This document shows positions 41,719 through 49,722 of a DNA stretch of 64,000 nt, in pieces. The first letter of the stretch is position 1. Every line of letters starts with the position of its first letter. Below the pieces are notes generated by a model. That model saw nothing but the letters and a program-made list of their open reading frames with translations, was not told where the DNA came from and did no database searches. Made by a program: the position numbers and the translations under genes. This stretch comes from Actinophytocola sp044466355 (lineage in GTDB: Bacteria; Actinomycetota; Actinomycetes; Mycobacteriales; Pseudonocardiaceae). The DNA lies in the NCBI RefSeq assembly GCF_044466355.1, contig NZ_JBITMQ010000018.1, positions 124,001 through 188,000 on the forward strand, read 5' to 3'.

Positions 41719-42751
41719 GCGGACCCTCCAACGGCACGCCGTCCGTGAACGGCAGCGGTACGGCAGGTGCCTGCGGGTCGGCCAGGTACTCCAGCAGCAG
41801 CCCGCGGCCCTCCAGCGTGCCCGTCACCGGGTTGAACGCCTCCACCACGTTCGTCGCCGCGATCGGCACCACGTCGAGTGCCTCGGCGACCGACGCGCGG
41901 TTGTCCACCAGCAGCTGCGTCGTCCGCGCCAGCTTGTCCACATTGGACTTGATGGCGGCGCGGTTGTCGCGGATGAACGCCTGGATGTCGGCCAGCGCCC
42001 CCGCGAGCGTGTTCAGCGCGGTGGACAGCTCGTCGCGGTCGGCCGACAGGGTCCGCCACACCTGGTCGAGCTGGTTGTTCACGCCGCGGACCTGCTGGTC
42101 GTTGGTGGCGAGCATGGTCGTGAACTTCTGCAGCTCGTCGACCGTGCCGAACAGGTCACCCGCGGAGCCGGACAGCGTGCGCGCGGCCTCGGCGAAGTTG
42201 CGGACGCTCTCGTTGAACGCCTTGCCGTTGCCCTCCAGGTTCGCCGCACCCGTGTCGAGCAGCTCCGACAACGCGCCGTCCGAGTTCGCTCCGTCCGGGC
42301 CCAGCGCCGTGACCAGCGTGTTCAGGCTCGCGTACAGCTCGTCCAGCTCGACCGGGGTCGCGGTACGTTCCTCCGGGATCACGGCGCCGTCGGCGATCAC
42401 CGGGCCGCCGCGGCTCAGGTCGGTGAGCTGCACGTACCGGTCGGACACGACGCTCGGCGCGACCACCACCGCCTTGGTGTCCGGGGACACGCCGACCTCG
42501 TCGTCCACGGTGAACACGACCTCGACCCGGGCCCCGCGCGGGGTCACCGACTCCACCGCGCCGACCCGCACACCGAGCACCTGCACGTCCGAGCCCGCGT
42601 ACACGCCCACCGCACGGGAGAAGTACGCGGTGATCCGTTTCTGGTCGTCGCCGCCGAACACCCACCACAGCACGCCCGCGGTGACCACGCCGACCACCAG
42701 GCTCAGCGCGACGATCCGGCCGATGCGGCGACCCATCCTCGTCTCGGTCAC
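41714..42751 (-). CDS. mceD: MceD-type MCE protein
   Basis: Fourth MCE protein, 345 residues. N-terminal helix VALSLVVGVVTAGVLWWVFG, MCE domain ITAYFSRAVGVYAGSDVQVL through SDRYVQLTDLS, then the long helical region. The GTG at 42751 overlaps the mceC stop (GTGA), marking translational coupling. Its stop lies inside the repeated spacer before mceE. Confidence 0.93.
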   Translation of the reverse strand: MTETRMGRRIGRIVALSLVVGVVTAGVLWWVFGGDDQKRITAYFSRAVGVYAGSDVQVLGVRVGAVESVTPRGARVEVVFTVDDEVGVSPDTKAVVVAPSVVSDRYVQLTDLSRGGPVIADGAVIPEERTATPVELDELYASLNTLVTALGPDGANSDGALSELLDTGAANLEGNGKAFNESVRNFAEAARTLSGSAGDLFGTVDELQKFTTMLATNDQQVRGVNNQLDQVWRTLSADRDELSTALNTLAGALADIQAFIRDNRAAIKSNVDKLARTTQLLVDNRASVAEALDVVPIAATNVVEAFNPVTGTLEGRGLLLEYLADPQAPAVPLPFTDGVPLEGPR

Positions 42752-43740
42752 CGGGGCCCCCCTTCCGGCAGCGGCGGCGGGAGGCACGGTTCGCGGTTCT
42801 CCGGAACCAGCCCGCAGACGTAGGTGTCGATCCAGCGCCCGCTGCCGGTCGTGTTGTTGATCAGCCGGAAGTACGGGCCCGCGAGCTTCAGGCCGCGGTC
42901 GAGCTGGTCGCCGTACTTCGTGAGCACGTCCGTGACCACGTCGAGCTGTTCGAGCGCCGGCGCGAGCTGCTCCTGGTTGTCCGCCACCAGACCGGACAGC
43001 TCCCGCGCGAGGTCCGTGGTGCCGGTGAGCAGCTTGTGGATCGCGTCCCGCCGGTTCGACAGCTCGGTCAGCAGCAGCTCCCCGTCGTCGAGGAGCTTGT
43101 CGAACTCCTCATTGGTGCCGGCGAGCGTCGAGGTGATCCGGCGGGTGTTGCCGAGCAGCTCGGCGAGCTGGTCGTCACGCGAGGAGATGGTGTGGGACAA
43201 CGCGGTCAGACCGTCCAGTGCGGACTTCACGTGCTCCGGCGAGTCGGCGAACGTGTCGGAGATGGTGCGGAAGCTCTGCGCGAGCAGGTCGGTGTCGATG
43301 GCGCCCGCGGTGTCGGCGAGCCCCTCGAACGCCTGCGTCACGTCGTAGGGCGTGACCGTGCGGTCCAGCCCGATCCGCACGTCCGGGTCCTGCTCGCTGT
43401 CACCGGTCGGGTGCAGGGCGAGGAACTTGCGGCCCAGCAACGTCTTGATCTTGATGGCGGCGGTGCTGTGGTCGCCGACCCACGTGTCCTCGACGCGGAA
43501 GGTCACCAGCACCCGGTCCACATCCAGCCCGACGTCGGTCACCTCGCCGACCTTGATGCCCGCCACCCGCACCTCGTCGTCCGGGCGCAGCCCCGCGGCC
43601 TCGGAGAACTCCGCCTCGTACGTGGTGCCGTTGATGCCGGGCAGGTCGGGCCAGAAGTACACGAGCGCGGCGAGTCCGAGCAGCACCACGGTGCCGATGA
43701 CACCGATCGGCCCCGGTCTGCGTTCACGGAAGGACTTCAC
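42748..43740 (-). CDS. mceC: MceC-type MCE protein
   Basis: Third MCE protein, 330 residues. N-terminal helix (VIGTVVLLGLAALVYFW), MCE domain YEAEFSEAAGLRPDDEVRVA with KTLLGRKFLALHPTG, and a helical C-terminal region. ATG overlaps the mceB stop by 4 bases. The C-terminus has two cysteines (YVCGLVPENREPCLPPP), as in several MceB/C homologues. Confidence 0.93.
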   Translation of the reverse strand: MKSFRERRPGPIGVIGTVVLLGLAALVYFWPDLPGINGTTYEAEFSEAAGLRPDDEVRVAGIKVGEVTDVGLDVDRVLVTFRVEDTWVGDHSTAAIKIKTLLGRKFLALHPTGDSEQDPDVRIGLDRTVTPYDVTQAFEGLADTAGAIDTDLLAQSFRTISDTFADSPEHVKSALDGLTALSHTISSRDDQLAELLGNTRRITSTLAGTNEEFDKLLDDGELLLTELSNRRDAIHKLLTGTTDLARELSGLVADNQEQLAPALEQLDVVTDVLTKYGDQLDRGLKLAGPYFRLINNTTGSGRWIDTYVCGLVPENREPCLPPPLPEGGPR

Positions 43741-44741
43741 GAGTCACACCTCGGCGCGTCGTTCTCGTAGTTCTGCTTCGGGAACTGCGGCACGACCGCC
43801 TCGCACAGGTAGAAGTTGAGCCACGACCCGTACGACGCGGTGCGGCCGACGGCCTCGAACTTGGCGGGGGTCGCGGTGAGGAACCGCTCCAGGTCCTCCT
43901 GCCCGGTGACCAGGTTCGACGCGAGCATCCCCAGCCCGGAGACGCTCTCCTTGAGCGGTTCCCGGGCCTGGTCGAGCAGCCCGGCCGTGGCGCCGGTCAG
44001 CTCGGCCATGCCCTCGATCGCGTCTCCGATCGCGGCCCGGTCGCCCGCGAGGCCCGACACCAGCCGCTGCAACGTGCCGACCAATGTGGACAGTGCGTCG
44101 CCCTGGCCGTTGATGTTGGCGAGCACCGAGTTCAGGTTCCTGATCACGTCGCCGATGACCTTGTCGCGGTTGGCGAGCGTGGTGGTGAGCGAACCGGTGT
44201 GCGCGAGCAGCGAGTCGACCGTGCCGCCCTCGCCCTGCAGGACCTGGACGATCTCGCCGGACAGCTCGTTGACGTCCTCCGGCGACAGCGCCTGGAACAG
44301 CGGCTTGAATCCGTTGAACAGGTCGGTCAGGTCGAGCGCCGGCCGGGTCCGGTCGAGCGGGATCTCGGCGCCTTCCGCCAGGAGCGCGCCGGAGAGCTTC
44401 TCGCCGCGTTCGAGCGCGATGTACCGCTGGCCGACCATGTTGCGGTACTTGATGGTCGCGGTGACGTCGGCGGGCAGCGCCTTGGACCTGTCGACCGAGA
44501 ACGTGACGAGAGCCAGGTGACCGTCCACAACGGACATGCTGTCGACCTGGCCGACGCGGACGCCGTGGATGCGCACGTCGTCGCCCGGGTTGAGTGACGT
44601 GACGTCGGTGAACCGGGCCGAGTAGCTCAGCGTGTCACCGATGTTCGTGTTGCCGATCGACACGGCGAGCACGGCGGTCGCGACGCCGGTCACCAACACG
44701 AAGATCAGGCCCTTGATCAGTGGGGCGGCGAGTTTCCTCAT
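43737..44741 (-). CDS. mceB: MceB-type MCE protein
   Basis: Second MCE protein, 334 residues. Helix LIFVLVTGVATAVLAVSIG, MCE domain YSARFTDVTSLNPGDDVRIH and YRNMVGQRYIALERG, then a helical region. The start overlaps the mceA stop and its stop overlaps the mceC start, each by 4 bases. The C-terminal LNFYLCEAVVPQFPK carries the conserved late cysteine. Confidence 0.93.
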   Translation of the reverse strand: MRKLAAPLIKGLIFVLVTGVATAVLAVSIGNTNIGDTLSYSARFTDVTSLNPGDDVRIHGVRVGQVDSMSVVDGHLALVTFSVDRSKALPADVTATIKYRNMVGQRYIALERGEKLSGALLAEGAEIPLDRTRPALDLTDLFNGFKPLFQALSPEDVNELSGEIVQVLQGEGGTVDSLLAHTGSLTTTLANRDKVIGDVIRNLNSVLANINGQGDALSTLVGTLQRLVSGLAGDRAAIGDAIEGMAELTGATAGLLDQAREPLKESVSGLGMLASNLVTGQEDLERFLTATPAKFEAVGRTASYGSWLNFYLCEAVVPQFPKQNYENDAPRCDS

Positions 44742-45982
44742 CGCAGCGTCACCTCCGTGCCGCGGTAGAGCGGTCCGACGAGCACGCTGGACCAGCCCGG
44801 TACCTCACCGACCACCGGCGCCAGCAGCGTGCCGATCAGTTCCCGTTCCTGCGGCGAGTTCGGCAGCCCCAGGTCGCCGCCCGCCAGCAGCGGGTGTCCC
44901 GCGTCGCCGACGGGTGCGGCGACGACACCGCCCGTCGGCGCGACCCCGCTCGGGTAGCAGCGCGGACCGCCCGTCGCGTCGTACACCGGGTCGTCGCGCC
45001 CGGGCACGTACTTGCCGGGGTCCGGGGTGACGATCAGTTCGACGTGCATGCCCGGCTCCGCCGTGCCCTTGCCGAGCACCTTGTCCATTGAGGACGTGAG
45101 GTCGGTGAGCGCCTCCAGCGTGCACGGGAAGCTCGGCGAGTACTCGGCGGCGAGCTCCAGCGGCGCCCTGCTCGACGCGGCCAGCCTGATGAGGTTGTCC
45201 TTGTTGTTGCGCAGGAACAGCGTCACGTCCTGCGAGGACCGCGTGACCTGCGCGTACAGGTCGGTCAGCTGGACGCGCTGGTCGGCGACCGTGTTGAGGG
45301 TGACCGACGAGTCGGTGAGCGAGTCCAGCAGGTCGGGCGCGATGTCGCCGTACAGCTCGGTGACCTCCGCCAGGTCACGCAGGTCCTCGGTGAGCGTCGG
45401 CAGGTTGGGGTTGAACTCCTCCAGGTACGCGGCGGTGCTGACCATCGCCTGGCCCAGCTCCTCGCCGCGACCCTCCAGCGCCGTCGCGATCGCGGTGAGC
45501 GTGGTGGCGAGCTTCTCCGGCTGCACCGCCTTCAGCACCGGCATGAGGTCGTCGAACACGCGCTCCAGCTCGATCGCGTTCCGCGACCGGTCCTGGCGGA
45601 TCACGTCGCCCTCGGCGAGCGGCGCCGCGTTCGAGCCGTCCGGAATGGACAGTTGCACGTACCGCTCACCGAACAGCGTCTTCGGGATCAGCAACGCCGT
45701 GACGTCCTTCGGAAGACGTTGCAGCGCCTCGGGTCTCATCGCCAGCTCGACCCGCGCGCCGTCCTGCCCGGCGTGCACCGCCCGGACGTCGCCGACGACC
45801 ACGCCGCGCGCCTTGACCTCGGACGCCTTGTTGAGCTGGTTGCCGATCCGGTCGGCCTCGAGCGTCACGAGCACGTCGTCGGAGAACTCCTCCTGGTACA
45901 CCTGCACGGCAAGCCAGGCGAGCACGGCCATGACGAGCAGGAACACGAGCCCCGCCGATCTCCTGACCACCTTGTTGGTCAT
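44738..45982 (-). CDS. mceA: MceA-type MCE protein
   Basis: First MCE protein, 414 residues from the ATG at 45982 (MTNKVVRRSAGLVFLLVMAV). The MCE domain has VTLEADRIGNQLNKASEVKA and PKTLFGERYVQLSIPDG. The helical region is followed by a Pro/Gly-rich tail. The start codon directly abuts the 8-bp stem of the repeated spacer, so initiation is likely to depend on opening of that hairpin, for instance by ribosomes ending yrbEB. Confidence 0.94.
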   Translation of the reverse strand: MTNKVVRRSAGLVFLLVMAVLAWLAVQVYQEEFSDDVLVTLEADRIGNQLNKASEVKARGVVVGDVRAVHAGQDGARVELAMRPEALQRLPKDVTALLIPKTLFGERYVQLSIPDGSNAAPLAEGDVIRQDRSRNAIELERVFDDLMPVLKAVQPEKLATTLTAIATALEGRGEELGQAMVSTAAYLEEFNPNLPTLTEDLRDLAEVTELYGDIAPDLLDSLTDSSVTLNTVADQRVQLTDLYAQVTRSSQDVTLFLRNNKDNLIRLAASSRAPLELAAEYSPSFPCTLEALTDLTSSMDKVLGKGTAEPGMHVELIVTPDPGKYVPGRDDPVYDATGGPRCYPSGVAPTGGVVAAPVGDAGHPLLAGGDLGLPNSPQERELIGTLLAPVVGEVPGWSSVLVGPLYRGTEVTLR

Positions 45983-46048
45983 GGCCGCTCCTCGCAGGCT
46001 CCGAGCGGCCACGGTGCCCGTTGATTCGCTCCGCAAGCTCCGCTCATC
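45983..46048 (-). repeat. Repeated structured spacer before mceA (copy A)
   Basis: In the transcript GGCCGCUC and GAGCGGCC form a perfect 8-bp stem around the 12-base loop GGAGCCUGCGAG. The 3' arm contains part of the GAGGAG ribosome-binding site and ends at the ATG. Compared with copy E, three stem pairs have changed on both sides while the loop is identical. Confidence 0.85.
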
Positions 46049-46901
46049 CCGCCACCTGCACCGTCGTGGTGGCGCCCCACAGCGCGAGGCTCAGGAACAG
46101 GTCGATCACGTTGACCGCGACCAGTGACGTGCGGACGGAACGACCGACCGCGACACCCACACCGGCGGGCCCACCGGTGGCGCGGAACCCGTAGTAGCAG
46201 TGCGCCAGCACCACGACCACGCTGAACACCAGCACCTTGCCGAACGAGTAGAGCACGTCGATCGGCGGTAAGAAGAGGTGGAAGTAGTGGTCATAGGTGC
46301 CCGCGGACTGGCCGAAGAACCAGATCGTCACCTGCCTGGACGCGATGTAGGAGGTCAGCAGGCCGATCGCGTACAGCGGGATGATCGCGAGGAACCCGGC
46401 GATGATCCGGGTGGTGACGAGGTACGGGATGCTCGGCACCCCCATGACCTCGAGCGCGTCGATCTCCTCGGAGATCCGCATGGCGCCCAGCTGTGCCGTG
46501 AACCCGCAGCCGACCGTGGCCGACAGCGCGATGCCGGCGACGAGCGGCGCGATCTCGCGGGTGTTGAAGTAGGCGGAGATGAACCCGGCGAGCGCGGGCG
46601 TGCCGACCTGGTTGAGCGCCGAGTAGCCCTGCAGGCCGACGACGACGCCGGTGAACGCGGTCATGCCGACCATCACGCCGATCGTGCCGCCGATGACCGC
46701 GAGCGCCCCGGAGCCGAAGCTGACCTCGGCCATCAGCCGCATGATCTCCCGGCCGTAGCGCCGGATCGCACGCGGGACCCATGCGATCGCCTTGAGGAAG
46801 AAGAAGATCTGGTCGCCGAGGACGTCGAGGAACGTGAACCGGCGGTCGACCGCCGTGAGCACCCGGTTCGGGGCCTTGGGTCTGTCGTCCAGGAGCGCCA
46901 T
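46044..46901 (-). CDS. yrbEB: YrbEB permease of the Mce transporter
   Basis: MlaE-type ABC permease, 285 residues with about six helices. Family signatures are FGSGALAVIGGTIGVMVGMT, QVGTPALAGFISAYFNTREI and the coupling motif EEIDALEVMGVPSIPYLV. It pairs with YrbEA as the inner-membrane core and with the Mkl ATPase. Three bases separate its start from the yrbEA stop. Confidence 0.95.
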   Translation of the reverse strand: MALLDDRPKAPNRVLTAVDRRFTFLDVLGDQIFFFLKAIAWVPRAIRRYGREIMRLMAEVSFGSGALAVIGGTIGVMVGMTAFTGVVVGLQGYSALNQVGTPALAGFISAYFNTREIAPLVAGIALSATVGCGFTAQLGAMRISEEIDALEVMGVPSIPYLVTTRIIAGFLAIIPLYAIGLLTSYIASRQVTIWFFGQSAGTYDHYFHLFLPPIDVLYSFGKVLVFSVVVVLAHCYYGFRATGGPAGVGVAVGRSVRTSLVAVNVIDLFLSLALWGATTTVQVAG

Positions 46902-46904
46902 GAC

Positions 46905-47690
46905 TCACGCCCCCTTCGGCGGCACGACCTGCAGGTACAGCGTCGTGAGGATCAGGTTGAGCAGGAACAGGAGCAGGAACGTGATCACCACGGACTGGTT
47001 GACCGCGTCCCCGACGCCCTTCGGGCCGCGGCCCGGGTTGAGGCCGCGGTAGGAGGCGACCACACCGGCGACGAACCCGAAGATCACGGCCTTGATCTCG
47101 GAGATCCACAGGTCCGGCAGCTGTGCCAGCGCGGAGAAGCTCGCCAGGTAGGCACCCGGCGTGCCACCCTGCATGATCACGTTGAAGAAGTAGCCGCCGA
47201 GCACGCCGACCACGGACACGAGGCCGTTGAGGAACGCGGCGACCCCCATCGCGGCGAGCACCCGCGGCACGATCAGGCGCTGGACCGGGTTGACGCCCAG
47301 CACCTCCATCGCGTCGATCTCCTCGCGGATCGTGCGGGAGCCGAGGTCGGCGCACATGGCCGAACCGCCCGCCCCGGCGATGAGCAGCGCGGTCACCACC
47401 GGGCTGGCCTGCTGGATGATCGCGAGCACGCTCGCCGCACCAGTGAACGACTGCGCGCCGATCTGCTGGGTCAGCGAGCCGAGGTGCAGCGCGATGACCG
47501 CGCCGAACGGGATCGACACGAGTGCCGCGGGCAGCAGCGAGACGCTGGCGATGAACCAGAACTGGCCGATGAACTCGCGGAACTGGAAGGGCCGCTTCGG
47601 GATGCAGCGGACGACGTCGAGCCCGAGCGCGTAGAGCCTGCCGGTCTCCCGCATCGCGGCGGCGCCGGGGAAGGTGCTCCTCGTGCTCAT
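46905..47690 (-). CDS. yrbEA: YrbEA permease of the Mce transporter
   Basis: MlaE-type permease, 261 residues. Signatures GAQSFTGAASVLAIIQQASP, CADLGSRTIREEIDAMEVLG and the C-terminal helix pair are intact. The ATG overlaps the mkl stop by 4 bases. Subfamily A is recognised by position as the first permease. Confidence 0.95.
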   Translation of the reverse strand: MSTRSTFPGAAAMRETGRLYALGLDVVRCIPKRPFQFREFIGQFWFIASVSLLPAALVSIPFGAVIALHLGSLTQQIGAQSFTGAASVLAIIQQASPVVTALLIAGAGGSAMCADLGSRTIREEIDAMEVLGVNPVQRLIVPRVLAAMGVAAFLNGLVSVVGVLGGYFFNVIMQGGTPGAYLASFSALAQLPDLWISEIKAVIFGFVAGVVASYRGLNPGRGPKGVGDAVNQSVVITFLLLFLLNLILTTLYLQVVPPKGA

Positions 47691-48706
47691 CTCGTCGGTG
47701 TCCCGATGCCGTAGCGGAGCCGGTCCTCGACGTCCAGGCTGGACAGGATGCCGTGCCGCGCGGCGGGCGGCAGCGTGTGGATGATGCGCATGACGCGGTC
47801 CTTGCGGCGGCGCACCGCCTCCCGGTACGGCAGGCCGGGCGTCGGCCGCAGCTGCGGCACCACCCCGCGAACGTCCTCTGTGGACCCGTCGTGGTGCCCG
47901 GCGTCGGCGTGCGCCCGTTCCGCGGCCATCGTGGCCTCGTCCTTCTCCTCCGACATGCCGATCGGCCCGATGCGCGACCCGTTGAGGAACTGCTTGACCG
48001 CGGGCACCTCGCTCGTGAGCAGCACCTCGCGAGGTCCGAACATGACCAGCTCGCGGCGGAACAGCATGCCGATGTTGTCGGGCACGGTCCGCGCGAGGTT
48101 GATGTTGTGGGAGACGATCATGATGGTGGCGTCGACCTGCGCGTTGAGGTCGATGAGCAACTGGGAGATGTAGGAGGTGCGGACCGGGTCGAGCCCCGAG
48201 TCGGGCTCGTCGACCAGGATGATCTGGGGGTCCAGCACGAGCGCGCGGGCGAGCCCCGCGCGTTTGCGCATACCGCCGGAGATCTCACCGGGGAGTTTGC
48301 GTTCCGCACCCGCGAGACCGACCATGTCCATCTTGCCGAGGACGATGCCCTTGATTTCGGTCTCGCTCTTCTTGGTGTGCTCACGCAACGGGAAGGCGAT
48401 GTTGTCGTAGAGGTTCATGGAACCGAACAACGCGCCGTCCTGGAACAGCACCCCGAATAACTTGCGGGTTTCGTAGAGCTGGTGTTCGGAACACCTGACC
48501 AGGTCGATCCCGTTGATGAGGATCTTACCCGAATCGGGTTTGAGCAACCCGATCAGGCACTTCAGGAAGACGGATTTCCCGGTACCCGACGGGCCGAGCA
48601 TGACGCTCACCTCACCGGCGGGCAGCGTGAGCGTGACGTCGTGCCAGATCCGCTGGTTCCCGAAGGACTTGGAGAGGTCCTCGACCACGACCTCGACTCC
48701 CAACAC
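47687..48706 (-). CDS. mkl: Mkl/MceG-type ABC transporter ATPase
   Basis: The ATPase that energises Mce uptake, about 339 residues. Walker A GPSGTGKS at 38-45, signature ISGGMRKRAGLARAL, Walker B IILVDEPDSGLDP. A C-terminal extension of about 90 residues beyond the nucleotide-binding domain is typical of MceG/Mkl. The start is either GTG at 48706 or TTG at 48703, since GGAGG ends 3 and 6 bases upstream. In mycobacteria mceG is unlinked; here it leads the operon. A candidate operator is 31 bases upstream. Confidence 0.95.
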   Translation of the reverse strand: MLGVEVVVEDLSKSFGNQRIWHDVTLTLPAGEVSVMLGPSGTGKSVFLKCLIGLLKPDSGKILINGIDLVRCSEHQLYETRKLFGVLFQDGALFGSMNLYDNIAFPLREHTKKSETEIKGIVLGKMDMVGLAGAERKLPGEISGGMRKRAGLARALVLDPQIILVDEPDSGLDPVRTSYISQLLIDLNAQVDATIMIVSHNINLARTVPDNIGMLFRRELVMFGPREVLLTSEVPAVKQFLNGSRIGPIGMSEEKDEATMAAERAHADAGHHDGSTEDVRGVVPQLRPTPGLPYREAVRRRKDRVMRIIHTLPPAARHGILSSLDVEDRLRYGIGTPTR

Positions 48707-48736
48707 ACACCTCCATTGGTGCCAAGGCCGCTTATC

Positions 48737-48748
48737 TACTGGCGAGTA
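48737..48748 (-). promoter_or_regulatory. Candidate operator of the mce operon
   Basis: TACTGGCGAGTA is an inverted repeat (TACT/AGTA arms) 31 bases before the mkl start, next to an A+T-rich stretch. A very similar site lies upstream of the secreted-protein genes at 38222. The binding protein is not in the window. Confidence 0.5.
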
Positions 48749-48849
48749 CGCTAACGACGGCCACTCTGACAGGCAACAATCCGCTGATTTTTCTGATCGC
48801 CGTGACAATTACCGGCGGCGGATTTGTGGAGATGTGAGCGAAAACCTGA

Positions 48850-49641
48850 CTACTCCGCCATTCGGCCCATTCCGATGAGCGAAACGGCGTTCATGCGGTC
48901 CACCTTACGGTCGCGGAGGAGATCGAGGAAGCGGGTACGCACCTGCGGAAGGAGGCTTTCCGGCAGCCCGTTCAGACGAATCCGCATGGCCGATCCCATG
49001 ACGATTGCCCACGAGGTGGTGTCGTCGAGCGGCATGCTGTGTTCGAAGGTGACAACGCGGACGTCGTCGAGCCCGAGCCCGGTGAGCCAGTCGCGGAGCT
49101 TGCCGGGGGTGCTGATCCGCTCCGCGGGCCCACGCCCGAGCCGCGGCTTGGGGTCCCCGCCCGCCGCGACGACGGCGTCGCCGAGGATCTCGGGCACGGG
49201 CGAGATGGCGTGCTCGTCCCAGGTGGTGACGACGAACCGGCCGCCGGGCTTGACGAGGCTCGCGAGGCGCGCGGCGGCGGTGTCCATCTCCGGCAGGAAG
49301 AAGACCCCGAACACGCACTGGACGACGTCGTAGCCGGTGGTGGCCCACCCCGTGGCGTCGGCGTGGGTGAAGGTCAGCTGGGGCAGGTCACGCGCGTTCG
49401 CCCGCCCCTGCTCCAGGAGCCGTTCGGCGAGGTCGATGGCGTCGACGTGCCCGCCGGCCCCGACCGCACGGGCGGCGGGGATGGCGGAGGCCCCGGCACC
49501 ACAACAGACGTCGAGCACCCGGTCCCCGGGCCGCAGCCCCGCCTCGGCGACGGTCGCCGCCCCGATCGGGTTCCAGAGCACCGGCCCCAGCACCGCGAAC
49601 TCGTCCTGCCCGGCGTCGAACACGTCCCCAAGATCGCTCAT
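48850..49641 (-). CDS. Class I SAM-dependent methyltransferase (UbiE-like)
   Basis: A 263-residue methyltransferase. Motif I is GDRVLDVCCGAGASAIPAA, motif II HVDAIDLAERLLEQGRANA, then YDVVQCVFGVFFLPEMDTAA (motif post I/IV) and a UbiE-like C-terminal half. The substrate is unknown; a small-molecule or lipid target is usual. ATG at 49641. It is upstream of mkl on the same strand but 143 bases away, with the mce promoter in between. Confidence 0.9.
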   Translation of the reverse strand: MSDLGDVFDAGQDEFAVLGPVLWNPIGAATVAEAGLRPGDRVLDVCCGAGASAIPAARAVGAGGHVDAIDLAERLLEQGRANARDLPQLTFTHADATGWATTGYDVVQCVFGVFFLPEMDTAAARLASLVKPGGRFVVTTWDEHAISPVPEILGDAVVAAGGDPKPRLGRGPAERISTPGKLRDWLTGLGLDDVRVVTFEHSMPLDDTTSWAIVMGSAMRIRLNGLPESLLPQVRTRFLDLLRDRKVDRMNAVSLIGMGRMAE

Positions 49642-49722
49642 ACCCAGAACCTACGCGCACCGGGCGCTCGATGCCCTGCCAGAACAGCGGGCGCGACCTG
49701 GTCAGGCGCGTCGCTTGGGTCC

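Noticed and set aside
46278..47714. 478-codon open frame opposite yrbEA/yrbEB
   Set aside because: Antisense shadow rich in Arg, Asp and His; the permease frames are clearly the real genes.
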